Assembly: GCF_016429255.1 (NCBI RefSeq)
Contig: NZ_JAELUG010000001.1
Span: forward strand, 205,091-269,090
DNA length: 64,000 nt
DNA from: Rhizobium sp. ASV8
GTDB taxonomy: Bacteria > Pseudomonadota > Alphaproteobacteria > Rhizobiales > Rhizobiaceae
Direction of reading: 5' to 3'
The translations under genes were made by a program, and so were the position numbers. Position 1 is the first letter of the stretch; every line of letters begins with the position of its first letter. Positions 8,427 to 16,695 of this stretch are shown piece by piece. The notes beneath the pieces were generated by a model. That model was not told the origin of the DNA and searched no databases. It worked only from the letters and a program-made list of their open reading frames with translations.

Positions 8427-9840
8427 CGGATGACGTCGCCAGTGCGTTTGCGATTCTCGCCGCCGCCGCATCCGCCCCCTCGGCGTTCATTCGGGCGATG
8501 CCGAACAGCAGACCAGGCCGCGCCGGCCCCAGATGCAGCGACGACATCGCACGCAGCGCGAAACCTTGGGCATTGACGCTACGCATCGCCGCAAGGTCAT
8601 CGACAGTTTCATCCCGGAACCAGCTTGCCAACTGCAGCCCTCCCGTCCCGGCACCGACACAAAGCCACGCGCTACAATGGCTGTTGAGAGCGGCAACGGA
8701 AGCCGCCATGCGCTCCGCATAGACTGCATTCATGCGGCGCAGATGAGCGCGAAACCGCCCCTCGCGGATAAAGTCGGCAAGTGCCGCCTGAATATGGACC
8801 GGCACGATCGCGCCTCTTAGCCGCTGCGCCGCCTCGACGGACGCCACCAGCCTTGAAGGCACCACGACATAGGCGACACGCAGCCCGGGCGCGAGGGTTT
8901 TGGAAAACGTGCCGAGATAGGCGACGACCTCTCCGCGGTCGATCCCTTGCAGCGCGGCAATCGGGCGAGACTCATATTGAAATTCGCTGTCGTAGTCGTC
9001 CTCGATCACGATCGCGCCTCTGGTGCGCGCAAACTCCAGCAATGCAAGGCGACGCGAAAGACTCATGGTCGCACCGGTCGGATATTGGTGCGAGGGCGTG
9101 ACGTAGATCAGTCGAGGTGACGGCCCGACTGCGCGCGAAATGTCGATACCCTCCGCGTCGCAAGGAACCGGCACAAGCGCGGCACCGGCCATGCGGAACA
9201 ATGCGTGCGCGGTGGCATAGCCCGGATCCTCGATCCAGGTGACGCCATCGTTCGGATGGTCTGCCCAGAGCAGGACGCTGGTCAGCAGATTGATTGCCGC
9301 ACCGGTTGTCGGAACGATCACAACCTGTTCGGGCCTGGCAATCACGCCGCGCGTTACCGCGATGTGGTCGAGGATCGCCTCGCGCAGCTCGCGAATGCCG
9401 CCATGCGCTCCATAGCCGAGATCGTGCACCCGTAGCGAACGGCCACGCGCACCGAGATACCTTGCCCATACGGCATGGGGAAATGCGTCGACATCCGGAA
9501 CACCGGGTTCGAACAAACCACCCGTGGCGAACTCCGTAGTCTGAGGCGGTTTGGACCTAAGGGTCACGGACTGTCCAAGCAGCGGCGCCGAAAACGCCGC
9601 GACCCGTGTCGCCGCCCCTGTCGTCGACTGCAGATACCCCTCCGCTTTCAAGCGATCATAAGCGATGACGACAGTCGAGCGCGCGACACCGAGAGAAATT
9701 GCCAATGCTCGCGTCGAGGGCACTCGTTGTCCCGCCGCCATATGCCCGTGCAGTATCCGATCGCGCACCACGCGATAGACCTGCCCTTCCAGATCGCCCG
9801 CGGCCCGGTCAATAGCCACCCACTGCACCACGGATACCAT
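8416..9840 (-). CDS. MocR/PdxR-type GntR regulator with aminotransferase domain
   Basis: A 474-residue fusion of an N-terminal GntR winged helix (about residues 10-80; GQRVPSTRALAISLGVARSTVVIAYDRLKAEGYL) and a fold-type-I PLP aminotransferase-like domain. The PLP-binding lysine is the K of GTFSKTLAPGLRVAYVV and IEDDYDSEF supplies the ring-nitrogen aspartate. Such proteins sense PLP or an amine-PLP adduct and control vitamin B6, GABA or related genes. It is divergent from a PNPOx-fold flavoprotein gene 94 bases away, its probable target. The frame opens at 9840 with an ATG. Confidence 0.9.
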   Translation of the reverse strand: MVSVVQWVAIDRAAGDLEGQVYRVVRDRILHGHMAAGQRVPSTRALAISLGVARSTVVIAYDRLKAEGYLQSTTGAATRVAAFSAPLLGQSVTLRSKPPQTTEFATGGLFEPGVPDVDAFPHAVWARYLGARGRSLRVHDLGYGAHGGIRELREAILDHIAVTRGVIARPEQVVIVPTTGAAINLLTSVLLWADHPNDGVTWIEDPGYATAHALFRMAGAALVPVPCDAEGIDISRAVGPSPRLIYVTPSHQYPTGATMSLSRRLALLEFARTRGAIVIEDDYDSEFQYESRPIAALQGIDRGEVVAYLGTFSKTLAPGLRVAYVVVPSRLVASVEAAQRLRGAIVPVHIQAALADFIREGRFRAHLRRMNAVYAERMAASVAALNSHCSAWLCVGAGTGGLQLASWFRDETVDDLAAMRSVNAQGFALRAMSSLHLGPARPGLLFGIARMNAEGADAAAARIANALATSSVSG

Positions 9841-9934
9841 GAAGCCTCAACTGGTCTGCTAAAAATTGAAAAACTGGCTATATATATCATACCTCTTTGC
9901 TGACAGAGATCAATGGCACAACGGAGAAGAAGCC

Positions 9935-10618
9935 ATGAGCGATCACCTGCCACCATCGTCAGCGGATTACCCCACCACAGAGCGTAGCCGCGTGCGGCGC
10001 AGCCCGAAACGCGGCACTCACGCCCGCGCTGACGTCCACGCCATTCTGGATGCCTCACCCCTCTGTCACGTCGGCTACGTCATCAACGGCGCGCCCTATG
10101 TGACGCCGACGCTGCACTGGCGCGAAGGCGAGTACGTCTACTGGCACGGCTCCTCCGCCAGCCGCTTTCTGCGCGCTTCCGAGGACATGCCCGTCTGCCT
10201 CACCTGCAGCATCATGGACGGCTATGTGCTTGCCCGCTCCGCCTTCAATCATTCGGTCAACTATCGATCGGCGATGGTCTTCGGCACGGCTCGCCTGGTC
10301 GACGATCCCGACGAAAAGAACCATGCATTGCGCCAACTCATCGAAGATCTGTTTCCGGGACGCTGGGAAAGCCTGCGGCCGATGACCACGCAGGAAGTCA
10401 AGGCAACATCTGTCCTGCGGATGAAAATCGACGAGGCCACGGCCAAGGTCCGCAACGCTCCGCCAGGCGATATCGACGAGGCGGACTATCCGGTTTGGGC
10501 AGGCGTCCTGCCGATAACAAGCCATCTGGCGCCTGCGGAAACCGCGCCCGGCATGCCCGGCAACATTGAGCTACCACAAGCGCTGGCAGACCTGATAGCA
10601 TCGGGCCGAATTCGCTGA
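9935..10618 (+). CDS. Pyridoxamine 5'-phosphate oxidase-fold (NimA-like) flavoprotein
   Basis: A 227-residue split-barrel FMN-binding protein of the PNPOx-like/NimA group. Recognisable stretches are HAILDASPLCHVGYVINGAPYV, the short YWHGSSASR flavin phosphate-binding turn and the RSAMVFGTARLV strand. The start at 9935 follows GGAGAAGAAGCC. The divergent MocR regulator suggests a role in B6-related or amine metabolism, but relatives reduce nitro compounds, haem or other small molecules, so the substrate is open. A GNAT acetyltransferase gene follows 29 bases later in the same direction. Confidence 0.85.
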   Translation: MSDHLPPSSADYPTTERSRVRRSPKRGTHARADVHAILDASPLCHVGYVINGAPYVTPTLHWREGEYVYWHGSSASRFLRASEDMPVCLTCSIMDGYVLARSAFNHSVNYRSAMVFGTARLVDDPDEKNHALRQLIEDLFPGRWESLRPMTTQEVKATSVLRMKIDEATAKVRNAPPGDIDEADYPVWAGVLPITSHLAPAETAPGMPGNIELPQALADLIASGRIR

Positions 10619-10647
10619 ACTGCATTCGAAGACCAAAGGACGTTGAT

Positions 10648-11310
10648 ATGGATCTTGCCAACTGGAGCGGCGTGCCTCGCCCCGAACGAACCACCCTCGA
10701 AGGTCGCTTTGTCCGGATCGAACCGCTCGACTCGGCGCGCCACGGCGCCGATCTGTTTGCCTCGGCTCAAGCTCCCGGCGCGGAAGACCGCTTTCGTTAT
10801 CTGTTTGAGAGCGCTCCTGCCGACTACGCGGCCTTTTCCCCCTGGATCGAGAAGGCATCATCCAGCGCCGATCCCCTGTTCTTCGCAACCATCGACAAGC
10901 GCACCGGCCGCGCTGAAGGTCGCCAGGCATTGATGCGGATCGACAATGCGCATGGCGTCATCGAGATCGGCAGTATTCTTTGGGGACCGGAGATCGCCCG
11001 CAGCCCGGCAACGACCGAAACGCTTTATCTCTTTGCGTCCTACGTCTTCGATACGCTCGGATACCGCCGCTTCGAATGGAAATGCAACAACCTCAACGAA
11101 CCCTCGAAACGGGCAGCCGAGCGCTTTGGCTTCAGCTTCGAGGGCATTTTCCGACAGCACATGGTCGCCAAGGGCCAAAACCGTGATACCGCTTGGTTCG
11201 CGATGATCGACGCCGATTGGCCCAAGCTGAAAGCGGGCTATCAGCACTGGTTGGCCCCTGAAAACTTTGACGAAGCCGGACATCAGAAGACCAAGCTGAC
11301 GTTCGGATAG
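10648..11310 (+). CDS. GNAT family N-acetyltransferase (RimJ/RimL-like)
   Basis: A 220-residue GCN5-related acetyltransferase of the RimJ/RimL type. The order of strands is clear: GRFVRIEPLDSARHG at the N-terminus, GVIEIGSILWGPEI, then YVFDTLGYRRFEWKCNNLNEPSKRAAERFGF, the acetyl-CoA and acceptor region, and FEGIFRQHMVAKGQNRDTAWF. Start at 10648 follows AAAGGACGTTGAT. It probably forms a two-gene unit with the preceding flavoprotein under the MocR regulator. Relatives acetylate protein N-termini, amino acids or small amines. Confidence 0.88.
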   Translation: MDLANWSGVPRPERTTLEGRFVRIEPLDSARHGADLFASAQAPGAEDRFRYLFESAPADYAAFSPWIEKASSSADPLFFATIDKRTGRAEGRQALMRIDNAHGVIEIGSILWGPEIARSPATTETLYLFASYVFDTLGYRRFEWKCNNLNEPSKRAAERFGFSFEGIFRQHMVAKGQNRDTAWFAMIDADWPKLKAGYQHWLAPENFDEAGHQKTKLTFG

Positions 11311-11330
11311 GCGAAAAAGCCCACCGCGCG

Positions 11331-11771
11331 CTAAAGAAGCTTGCGAAAATAAACGACGCGCCTGGTTTCCGCAAAACCGAGCGCCTCGTGAAAGGCATGA
11401 CTGTCGAGATTATCGATCAATGCATCGGAGGCAAACTCGGAGCAGCCGGCGGCCCGTCCCCAGGCGGCAACGGCGTGGCACAACGCCTCCGCAATGCCCT
11501 GCCTGCGATGCTCGCCGCGCACATAAATGCCCTCCAAAAACGCGACCGGCGACGTTTCGCAACCATTGACGTAATCGTGCCGCAATGTCGCTTCAGCAAA
11601 ACCGACGGCATGATTGGCAGAATCGATTGCGAGAAACGCAACGGCATTTTTATTGGACGCAAATTGCGCGAGCTCCGCGCGATGACGCTCGAACGAACCA
11701 TCGGGCCAAAGTTCCGCGCGCAAGCGCACCCAATCGTCCAGATGTTCTTGTGCTGCTTCTTCTATCCGCAT
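11331..11771 (-). CDS. AAC(6')-type aminoglycoside N-acetyltransferase-like GNAT
   Basis: A 146-residue single-domain GNAT closely patterned on the AAC(6')-I aminoglycoside acetyltransferases: WVRLRAELWPD near residue 12, GFAEATLRHDYVNGCETSPVAFLEGIYV, then RRQGIAEALCHAVAAWGRAAGC for acetyl-CoA, and EFASDALIDNLDSHAFHEALGFAETRRVVYFRK. Length equals the family norm. It is convergent with the other GNAT gene. No mobile element surrounds it, so it looks like an intrinsic chromosomal gene; actual aminoglycoside acetylation is inferred from the family only. Confidence 0.82.
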   Translation of the reverse strand: MRIEEAAQEHLDDWVRLRAELWPDGSFERHRAELAQFASNKNAVAFLAIDSANHAVGFAEATLRHDYVNGCETSPVAFLEGIYVRGEHRRQGIAEALCHAVAAWGRAAGCSEFASDALIDNLDSHAFHEALGFAETRRVVYFRKLL

Positions 11772-11903
11772 GTCTCGCCCCCACTCGCTTGCCGGCCGCC
11801 AGCGCGGACGAAAAATTTCACTTTCGACTCCACAATCATCGCGCTACATATCGCGCTTGCTCACGCGAAAACTATTCGATGATCGATATCTGAGGACGAT
11901 GGC

Positions 11904-12899
11904 ATGACATTTCAAAGCAGTTCGCGTCTTTACGCTGCTGTTTCAGCCCTTCTATGGCCGGCGATCTTCTGCGGTGGTTTGGTTGGTGCTTATTTCGCCT
12001 TCGAATCGAACATGCATCTCCTCTGGTTCAATGTCACCTATCTCTCGACTGTTGCGGTGATTGCGCTTTTCGAGCGGCTGATGCCCTACGAGAAAACCTG
12101 GCAGAAACGCGATGGCGAAACCTTCAACGATATCGCCCATACACTGCTGAGCAAGGGCGGCGTACAGATCGCCGCCGCCATCGGCACGTCCTTCCCCATG
12201 GCCGTGGCGACCGTAGCGCAGCCGGTGCTGAGCTATCACTCCCGCTTCTGGCCGGACCAGTGGCCGATGATCTTCCAGGTGGCGCTTGGCCTCGTCATCG
12301 CCGAATTCGGCCTCTATATGGCGCACCGCCTCGCCCATGAGCATTTGTCGCTTTGGCGCTTCCATGCACTGCATCACAGCGTCGAGCGCCTGTGGGTCAT
12401 CAACACCGGCCGCTTCCATATCATCGATTCGCTGTTCAAGATCGCGCTCAGTCAGATTCCGCTCTATCTGCTCGGCGCACCGCTGCCTGTTTTCCTGTGG
12501 ATCGGCGCCGTGACGGCGACAATTGGCCTGCTCACCCACTGCAATGTCGATATGCGCACAGGCCCGCTCGACTGGATATTCTCGACGCCGCGCCTGCATC
12601 GCTGGCATCATTCCAAGCTGCTTGCCGAAGGCAATACCAATTACGGTGAAAATCTTGTGATCTGGGATCAGCTTCTCGGCACGTTCTACAATCCGCCGCG
12701 CCCCTCCTCCACGGATATCGGCATCACCGGCAAGGTCGCCAAGGGCTTCCTTGCGCAGATCACCCAGCCCTTCTCCAAGAAAGGCCGCAAGGAGATCATC
12801 GGTAAAAAGCCGAAGGAGCTTATCCTCAAAGAGGAGCAGGCAGCAAAGGCCGCTGCCGCCACACGGCGGAGCGAACCGCCGATTCGTAAAACCAGCTAG
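11904..12899 (+). CDS. Di-iron fatty acid hydroxylase/sterol desaturase family protein, OlsE candidate
   Basis: A 331-residue membrane enzyme of the fatty acid hydroxylase superfamily. Four hydrophobic segments lie in the first 160 residues and at about 175-210. The di-iron histidine clusters are all present: HRLAHE, HALHHS, HCNVD and HRWHHS. Bacterial members hydroxylate lipids; in R. tropici the ornithine-lipid headgroup hydroxylase OlsE belongs to this superfamily, and the olsC-type gene lies only 7 kb away, so OlsE is a good candidate identity, though other paralogues occur in rhizobia. The C-terminus is Lys/Glu rich and cytoplasmic. Confidence 0.82.
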   Translation: MTFQSSSRLYAAVSALLWPAIFCGGLVGAYFAFESNMHLLWFNVTYLSTVAVIALFERLMPYEKTWQKRDGETFNDIAHTLLSKGGVQIAAAIGTSFPMAVATVAQPVLSYHSRFWPDQWPMIFQVALGLVIAEFGLYMAHRLAHEHLSLWRFHALHHSVERLWVINTGRFHIIDSLFKIALSQIPLYLLGAPLPVFLWIGAVTATIGLLTHCNVDMRTGPLDWIFSTPRLHRWHHSKLLAEGNTNYGENLVIWDQLLGTFYNPPRPSSTDIGITGKVAKGFLAQITQPFSKKGRKEIIGKKPKELILKEEQAAKAAAATRRSEPPIRKTS

Positions 12900-13122
12900 C
12901 ACGCTCTGCCTGGGATGATCGCCCCTCGCCTCTCGGCTAGGCCGATCTTCCCATCTGCGCTGTGGATAGAAACATTCCGAAAAATTCCGCCCCGACAACA
13001 CACGTAATTGCGTTTCAATCTGGCAAGATATTGTCATTTAACGTGTATTGAAAAAGCCCCCCCAGGGGATTACCTAGGTCCACGTAAATTGTTCGTGATG
13101 AAAGATTAGGAAAATCATTGAG

Positions 13123-16100
13123 ATGGAAGGGAGGTTCAGCAGAGAATACCTCAAGCAACTTCATAGAATATTTTATATTTCTAGAGAGATAGACCGCCTT
13201 GAGCGAGAATTCATTAAGCAAGGCATAGCACATTTTCATGTGTCGGGCGCCGGGCATGAGTCGACGGCGCTGCTCAACGAGTTCCTCCAGGAAGACGACT
13301 GGCTGCATCTTCATTATCGCGACAAAGCCTTGATGCTGGCGCGCGGCATGCCAATTCGCGAGTTTTTCTCCAGTCTTCTCGCCACCGCCAATTCCCATTC
13401 CGCCGGCCGGCAGATGAGCGCGCATCTTTCTTCCCGCGCTCTCAACATCACCTCGATCGTCGGTCCCGTCGGCAACAATGCATTGCACGCAGCCGGTGTC
13501 GGCGCGGCGCTGAAAAACAGGCCCGGCAAGCCGATCGCCATCTGTTGCGTCGGCGACGGAACGACACAGCAGGGCGAATTCGTCGAGGCCGTGGCCGAAG
13601 CGGTACGCAGCCAATCCCCTGTCGTCTTCGTCATTGAAGACAATAGCTTCTCGATCTCGACCCGGACGAGCAAGCAGACCTTCTTCGACCTGCCCGGCGG
13701 TCCTGCTTCCTCTTTCTACGGCATCGATATCATTCGCACCGACGGGGACGATCTGACGACCTCGCGGGAGGCCTTCAGCAAAGCCGTTCGCCAAAGCCGC
13801 GAAAGCCGCACGCCTAGCATCGTGCTTCTCAACGTCGAACGCTTGTCAGACCACACGAATGCCGACGATCAGAAGACCTATCGCACGACGTTGGAAATTG
13901 AGACGAGCTCCTCTCGCGATCCACTGCCCAACCTGCGCGCGCTGCTCAAAAATGCCGGCATCGATACCAATGAGCTAGAGGCGATCGAGCAGGAACTGAC
14001 GATCGAGGTACAGGCGGAAGCCGCTCTTGCTCGCAAGGAAGATGCCCCGAAGGTCGAACCGGAAGCAAAGGTTCCCTACCCCGCATCCTTCGGCAAGGCG
14101 ACGGAATATCGCGGCAACGAACGCGAAGCGACGTTGACGATGCGTGAGGCGCTGAACGATGTGTTGGAGCGTCAGCTTGCCGCCAATCCGGATGTCGTGC
14201 TGTTCGGTCAGGACATCGAAGATCCGAAGGGCGACGTCTTCGGCGTGACCCGTGGTCTCAGCACCAAATATCCCGACCGCGTGCGCAACGCGGCGCTGAC
14301 CGAATCCACGATCGTCGGCACCGCCGTCGGTCGTGCGCTTGCCGGACAGCGTCCCGTCGCATTCCTGCAATTCGCCGATTTCCTGCCGCTTGCCTATAAC
14401 CAGATCGTCTCGGAAATGGGCAGCATGTTCTGGCGCACCAATGGCGCCTGGGAATCTCCAGTCATCCTGATGGTCAGCTGCGGCGGCTACAAGCCGGGCC
14501 TCGGCCCCTTCCATGCCCAGAGCTTCGAGGGCATGCTCGCCCATACGCCCGGCATCGACGTCGTCATGCCATCGAGCGCCGGCGATGCGGCCGGTCTGCT
14601 CAATGCAGCCTTTCAATCGCGGCGCCCCACCGTCTTCCTTTATCCCAAGGCGGTGCTCAACAATTCGGACGGCCGCACTTCGCCCGACCTCGACAAGCAT
14701 TTCGTCCATCCCGGGCTGTCGCGCCACGTGGCCCGTGGCCGTGACCTGACGTTGGTCAGCTATGGCAACACGGTGTCCTTGTGCGCGAATGCAGCCAAGG
14801 CGTTCGAAGCCCAGGGCTTTTCCGTCGAGGTGATCGATCTTCGCTCGATCTCCCCCTGGGACGAAAAGGAAGTCCTGGCGAGCGCCAGGCGCACACGCCG
14901 CCTCATCGTCGTCCACGAAGACAACCGCACAGTCGGCATGGGGGCGGAAATCGTCGCCACGGTTACCGAGAAGACAGATGTGCCTGTCGTCGTGCGCAGA
15001 CTTGCGCGGTCCGATGCCCACGTCCCCTTCAACTTCCGCAATCAGCTCGAGACCCTGCCGTCCTACAGCAAGCTTGTGGATTTGATGGCAGAAGTCCTCG
15101 AATGCGAAGTGACCTGGCACGAAGAGGACGACAGCGGCCCGACTGCTGCCATCAAGGCGATCGGCTCCGGCCCCGCCGACGAGAACGTGTTGATCACCGA
15201 TCTGTTGGTCAAGCCTGGCGACACGATCGAAGTCGGCCAGCTCGTTGCCGTTGTCGAGGCCACCAAGGCTTCGGTTGAGATCTGCGCCAATATCGGCGGC
15301 GTCGTACAGGAAGTATTCGCCAGGGTCGGCGACCAGATCGCCACCGACAGCCCCCTCCTGACAGTCGATGCCAATCGCGAGAGCAGCGAGCGGAACTTCG
15401 CGCTCGCCTCGGAAATACAGAACAAATTCGTCCTGCGTCGCCTGAAATCACATTCCATTCCGACATTGCGCCGTCATTCCGGCAGCTTCTCGGAGATCGC
15501 TGTCAGCGGCATTGGTTATGCGACGGGCGGTCGCCGGGTCGCCAACGACGACATCATCCATCATTGGCCGAACCGGCGCGCGGACGAGATCTTTGCCCTG
15601 ACCGGCATCAAGAGCCGCTATTGGGTAGCTCCGGGCGAAGGCACGCTCAGCCTTGCGACCAAAGCCGTGCAAGATCTGTTGCGCCAGACCCAGATGACGA
15701 TCCACGACATTGATCTGGTCATCGCCGCGACTGGAACGCCTGATATCGCCACCCCATCGCTCGCAAGCCGCGTTGCCGTTGCAGTCGCCGAAGACGGCGT
15801 GCGGCCCTCGCTTGCCGCCTATGACATGGGCGCCGCCTGCTCCGGCTATCTCTACGCGCTGCAGCAAGCTCATGATTTCATTGCGCAACAGAATGACGCC
15901 AAGGTGCTGATCGTCACCTCCGAAGTCCTGTCGCCGCTGCTTGATATGAAGGATTTCTCCACCGCCATCCTGTTCGGCGACGCCGCCACCGCAAGCCTGG
16001 TGACGACCCGCGAGATGGCGCGCAACCCGATATTCACGGCCAGCCGCCCCACCATCAGTGGCCGGCCGGAGCCGGGCGATCTTCTCTATGTGCCGCTGCC

Positions 16101-16446
16101 TGATGACGGCGTCATTGCCATGAATGGCCGTACCGTTTTCACCGAGGCGGTCCATTCCATGTCCCGCTCGATTGAAGACGCCTGCGTCGATGCCGGTATC
16201 GAACTTGCCAATCTCGATCTGCTGGTGCCTCACCAGGCCAATCAGCGCATTATCGACACCATCGCCAAGCGCAGCGGTCGCCCCGCCCTGAGCGTCATCG
16301 AGAATTATGGCAATACCAGCTCCTCGAGCATTCCGCTCGCCATGATGCATGTTGTCAACGAGCGGTCCGAGCCGCTCAATCTAGGCCTCGTCGCCTTTGG
16401 CGGCGGCATGACTTCGGGCGCGGCCATCGTTCGCACCATAAAATAG
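13123..16446 (+). CDS. Fused 2-oxoacid dehydrogenase E1-alpha/E1-beta, lipoyl carrier and FabH-type ketosynthase
   Basis: A single 1,107-residue protein. Residues 1-275 are a TPP-dependent E1-alpha (GDG at 144-146 with Asn174 closes the TPP motif). Residues 335-665 are E1-beta (TMREALNDVLE, GQDIEDPKGDVFGVT). Residues 680-750 form a lipoyl/biotinyl carrier with Lys715 in EATKASV. Residues 765-1107 are a ketoacyl-ACP synthase III with an intact triad: Cys906 (GAACSGY), His1037 (PHQANQ) and Asn1064 (NYGNTSSSS). No E2 acyltransferase or E3 domain is present. The design suggests that a 2-oxoacid is decarboxylated, its acyl group loaded on the lipoyl arm and condensed at Cys906, giving a self-contained starter unit for an unusual fatty acid or ketone. 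Function is inference; the domains are seen directly. The start follows AGGAAAATCATTGAG, and the leader is AT-rich. Confidence 0.85.
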   Translation: MEGRFSREYLKQLHRIFYISREIDRLEREFIKQGIAHFHVSGAGHESTALLNEFLQEDDWLHLHYRDKALMLARGMPIREFFSSLLATANSHSAGRQMSAHLSSRALNITSIVGPVGNNALHAAGVGAALKNRPGKPIAICCVGDGTTQQGEFVEAVAEAVRSQSPVVFVIEDNSFSISTRTSKQTFFDLPGGPASSFYGIDIIRTDGDDLTTSREAFSKAVRQSRESRTPSIVLLNVERLSDHTNADDQKTYRTTLEIETSSSRDPLPNLRALLKNAGIDTNELEAIEQELTIEVQAEAALARKEDAPKVEPEAKVPYPASFGKATEYRGNEREATLTMREALNDVLERQLAANPDVVLFGQDIEDPKGDVFGVTRGLSTKYPDRVRNAALTESTIVGTAVGRALAGQRPVAFLQFADFLPLAYNQIVSEMGSMFWRTNGAWESPVILMVSCGGYKPGLGPFHAQSFEGMLAHTPGIDVVMPSSAGDAAGLLNAAFQSRRPTVFLYPKAVLNNSDGRTSPDLDKHFVHPGLSRHVARGRDLTLVSYGNTVSLCANAAKAFEAQGFSVEVIDLRSISPWDEKEVLASARRTRRLIVVHEDNRTVGMGAEIVATVTEKTDVPVVVRRLARSDAHVPFNFRNQLETLPSYSKLVDLMAEVLECEVTWHEEDDSGPTAAIKAIGSGPADENVLITDLLVKPGDTIEVGQLVAVVEATKASVEICANIGGVVQEVFARVGDQIATDSPLLTVDANRESSERNFALASEIQNKFVLRRLKSHSIPTLRRHSGSFSEIAVSGIGYATGGRRVANDDIIHHWPNRRADEIFALTGIKSRYWVAPGEGTLSLATKAVQDLLRQTQMTIHDIDLVIAATGTPDIATPSLASRVAVAVAEDGVRPSLAAYDMGAACSGYLYALQQAHDFIAQQNDAKVLIVTSEVLSPLLDMKDFSTAILFGDAATASLVTTREMARNPIFTASRPTISGRPEPGDLLYVPLPDDGVIAMNGRTVFTEAVHSMSRSIEDACVDAGIELANLDLLVPHQANQRIIDTIAKRSGRPALSVIENYGNTSSSSIPLAMMHVVNERSEPLNLGLVAFGGGMTSGAAIVRTIK

Positions 16447-16695
16447 CCGGTTCTCCGACTTCGCTTCGGCAAATATGCTTCGCGTCCTGACCGGGCGCGG
16501 GGCAACGGCCAGACATGGCCGCGTTCTGAGGGAAATTCCACGAAAGCGCGAACGCCAGCCCGGCGGCGATCCCCCATAGCGGGCGCGAAGCATCAAGTTT
16601 TTGCAACTTATACGGTCCATCCTTCATTACAATTCATTCATGTTTGCAGATGCAGGCTCTTGAAAAGCACTCGAGCGGTGCTTTACTTGAGGTGC

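Noticed and set aside
11952..13037. A 361-codon minus-strand open frame over the di-iron hydroxylase gene
   Set aside because: Composition and lack of any domain mark it as a mirror frame; the sense strand carries all four histidine clusters.
13975..15120. A 381-codon minus-strand open frame inside the E1-ketosynthase gene
   Set aside because: No domain and shadow-like composition; the sense frame is continuous and motif-rich.
16376..16627. An 83-codon minus-strand frame starting MKDGPYKLQKLDA with a short hydrophobic stretch
   Set aside because: It overlaps the end of the fusion gene, has no convincing ribosome site and turns Arg/Cys-rich, unlike a real membrane protein. It could be a remnant, but I cannot support it.
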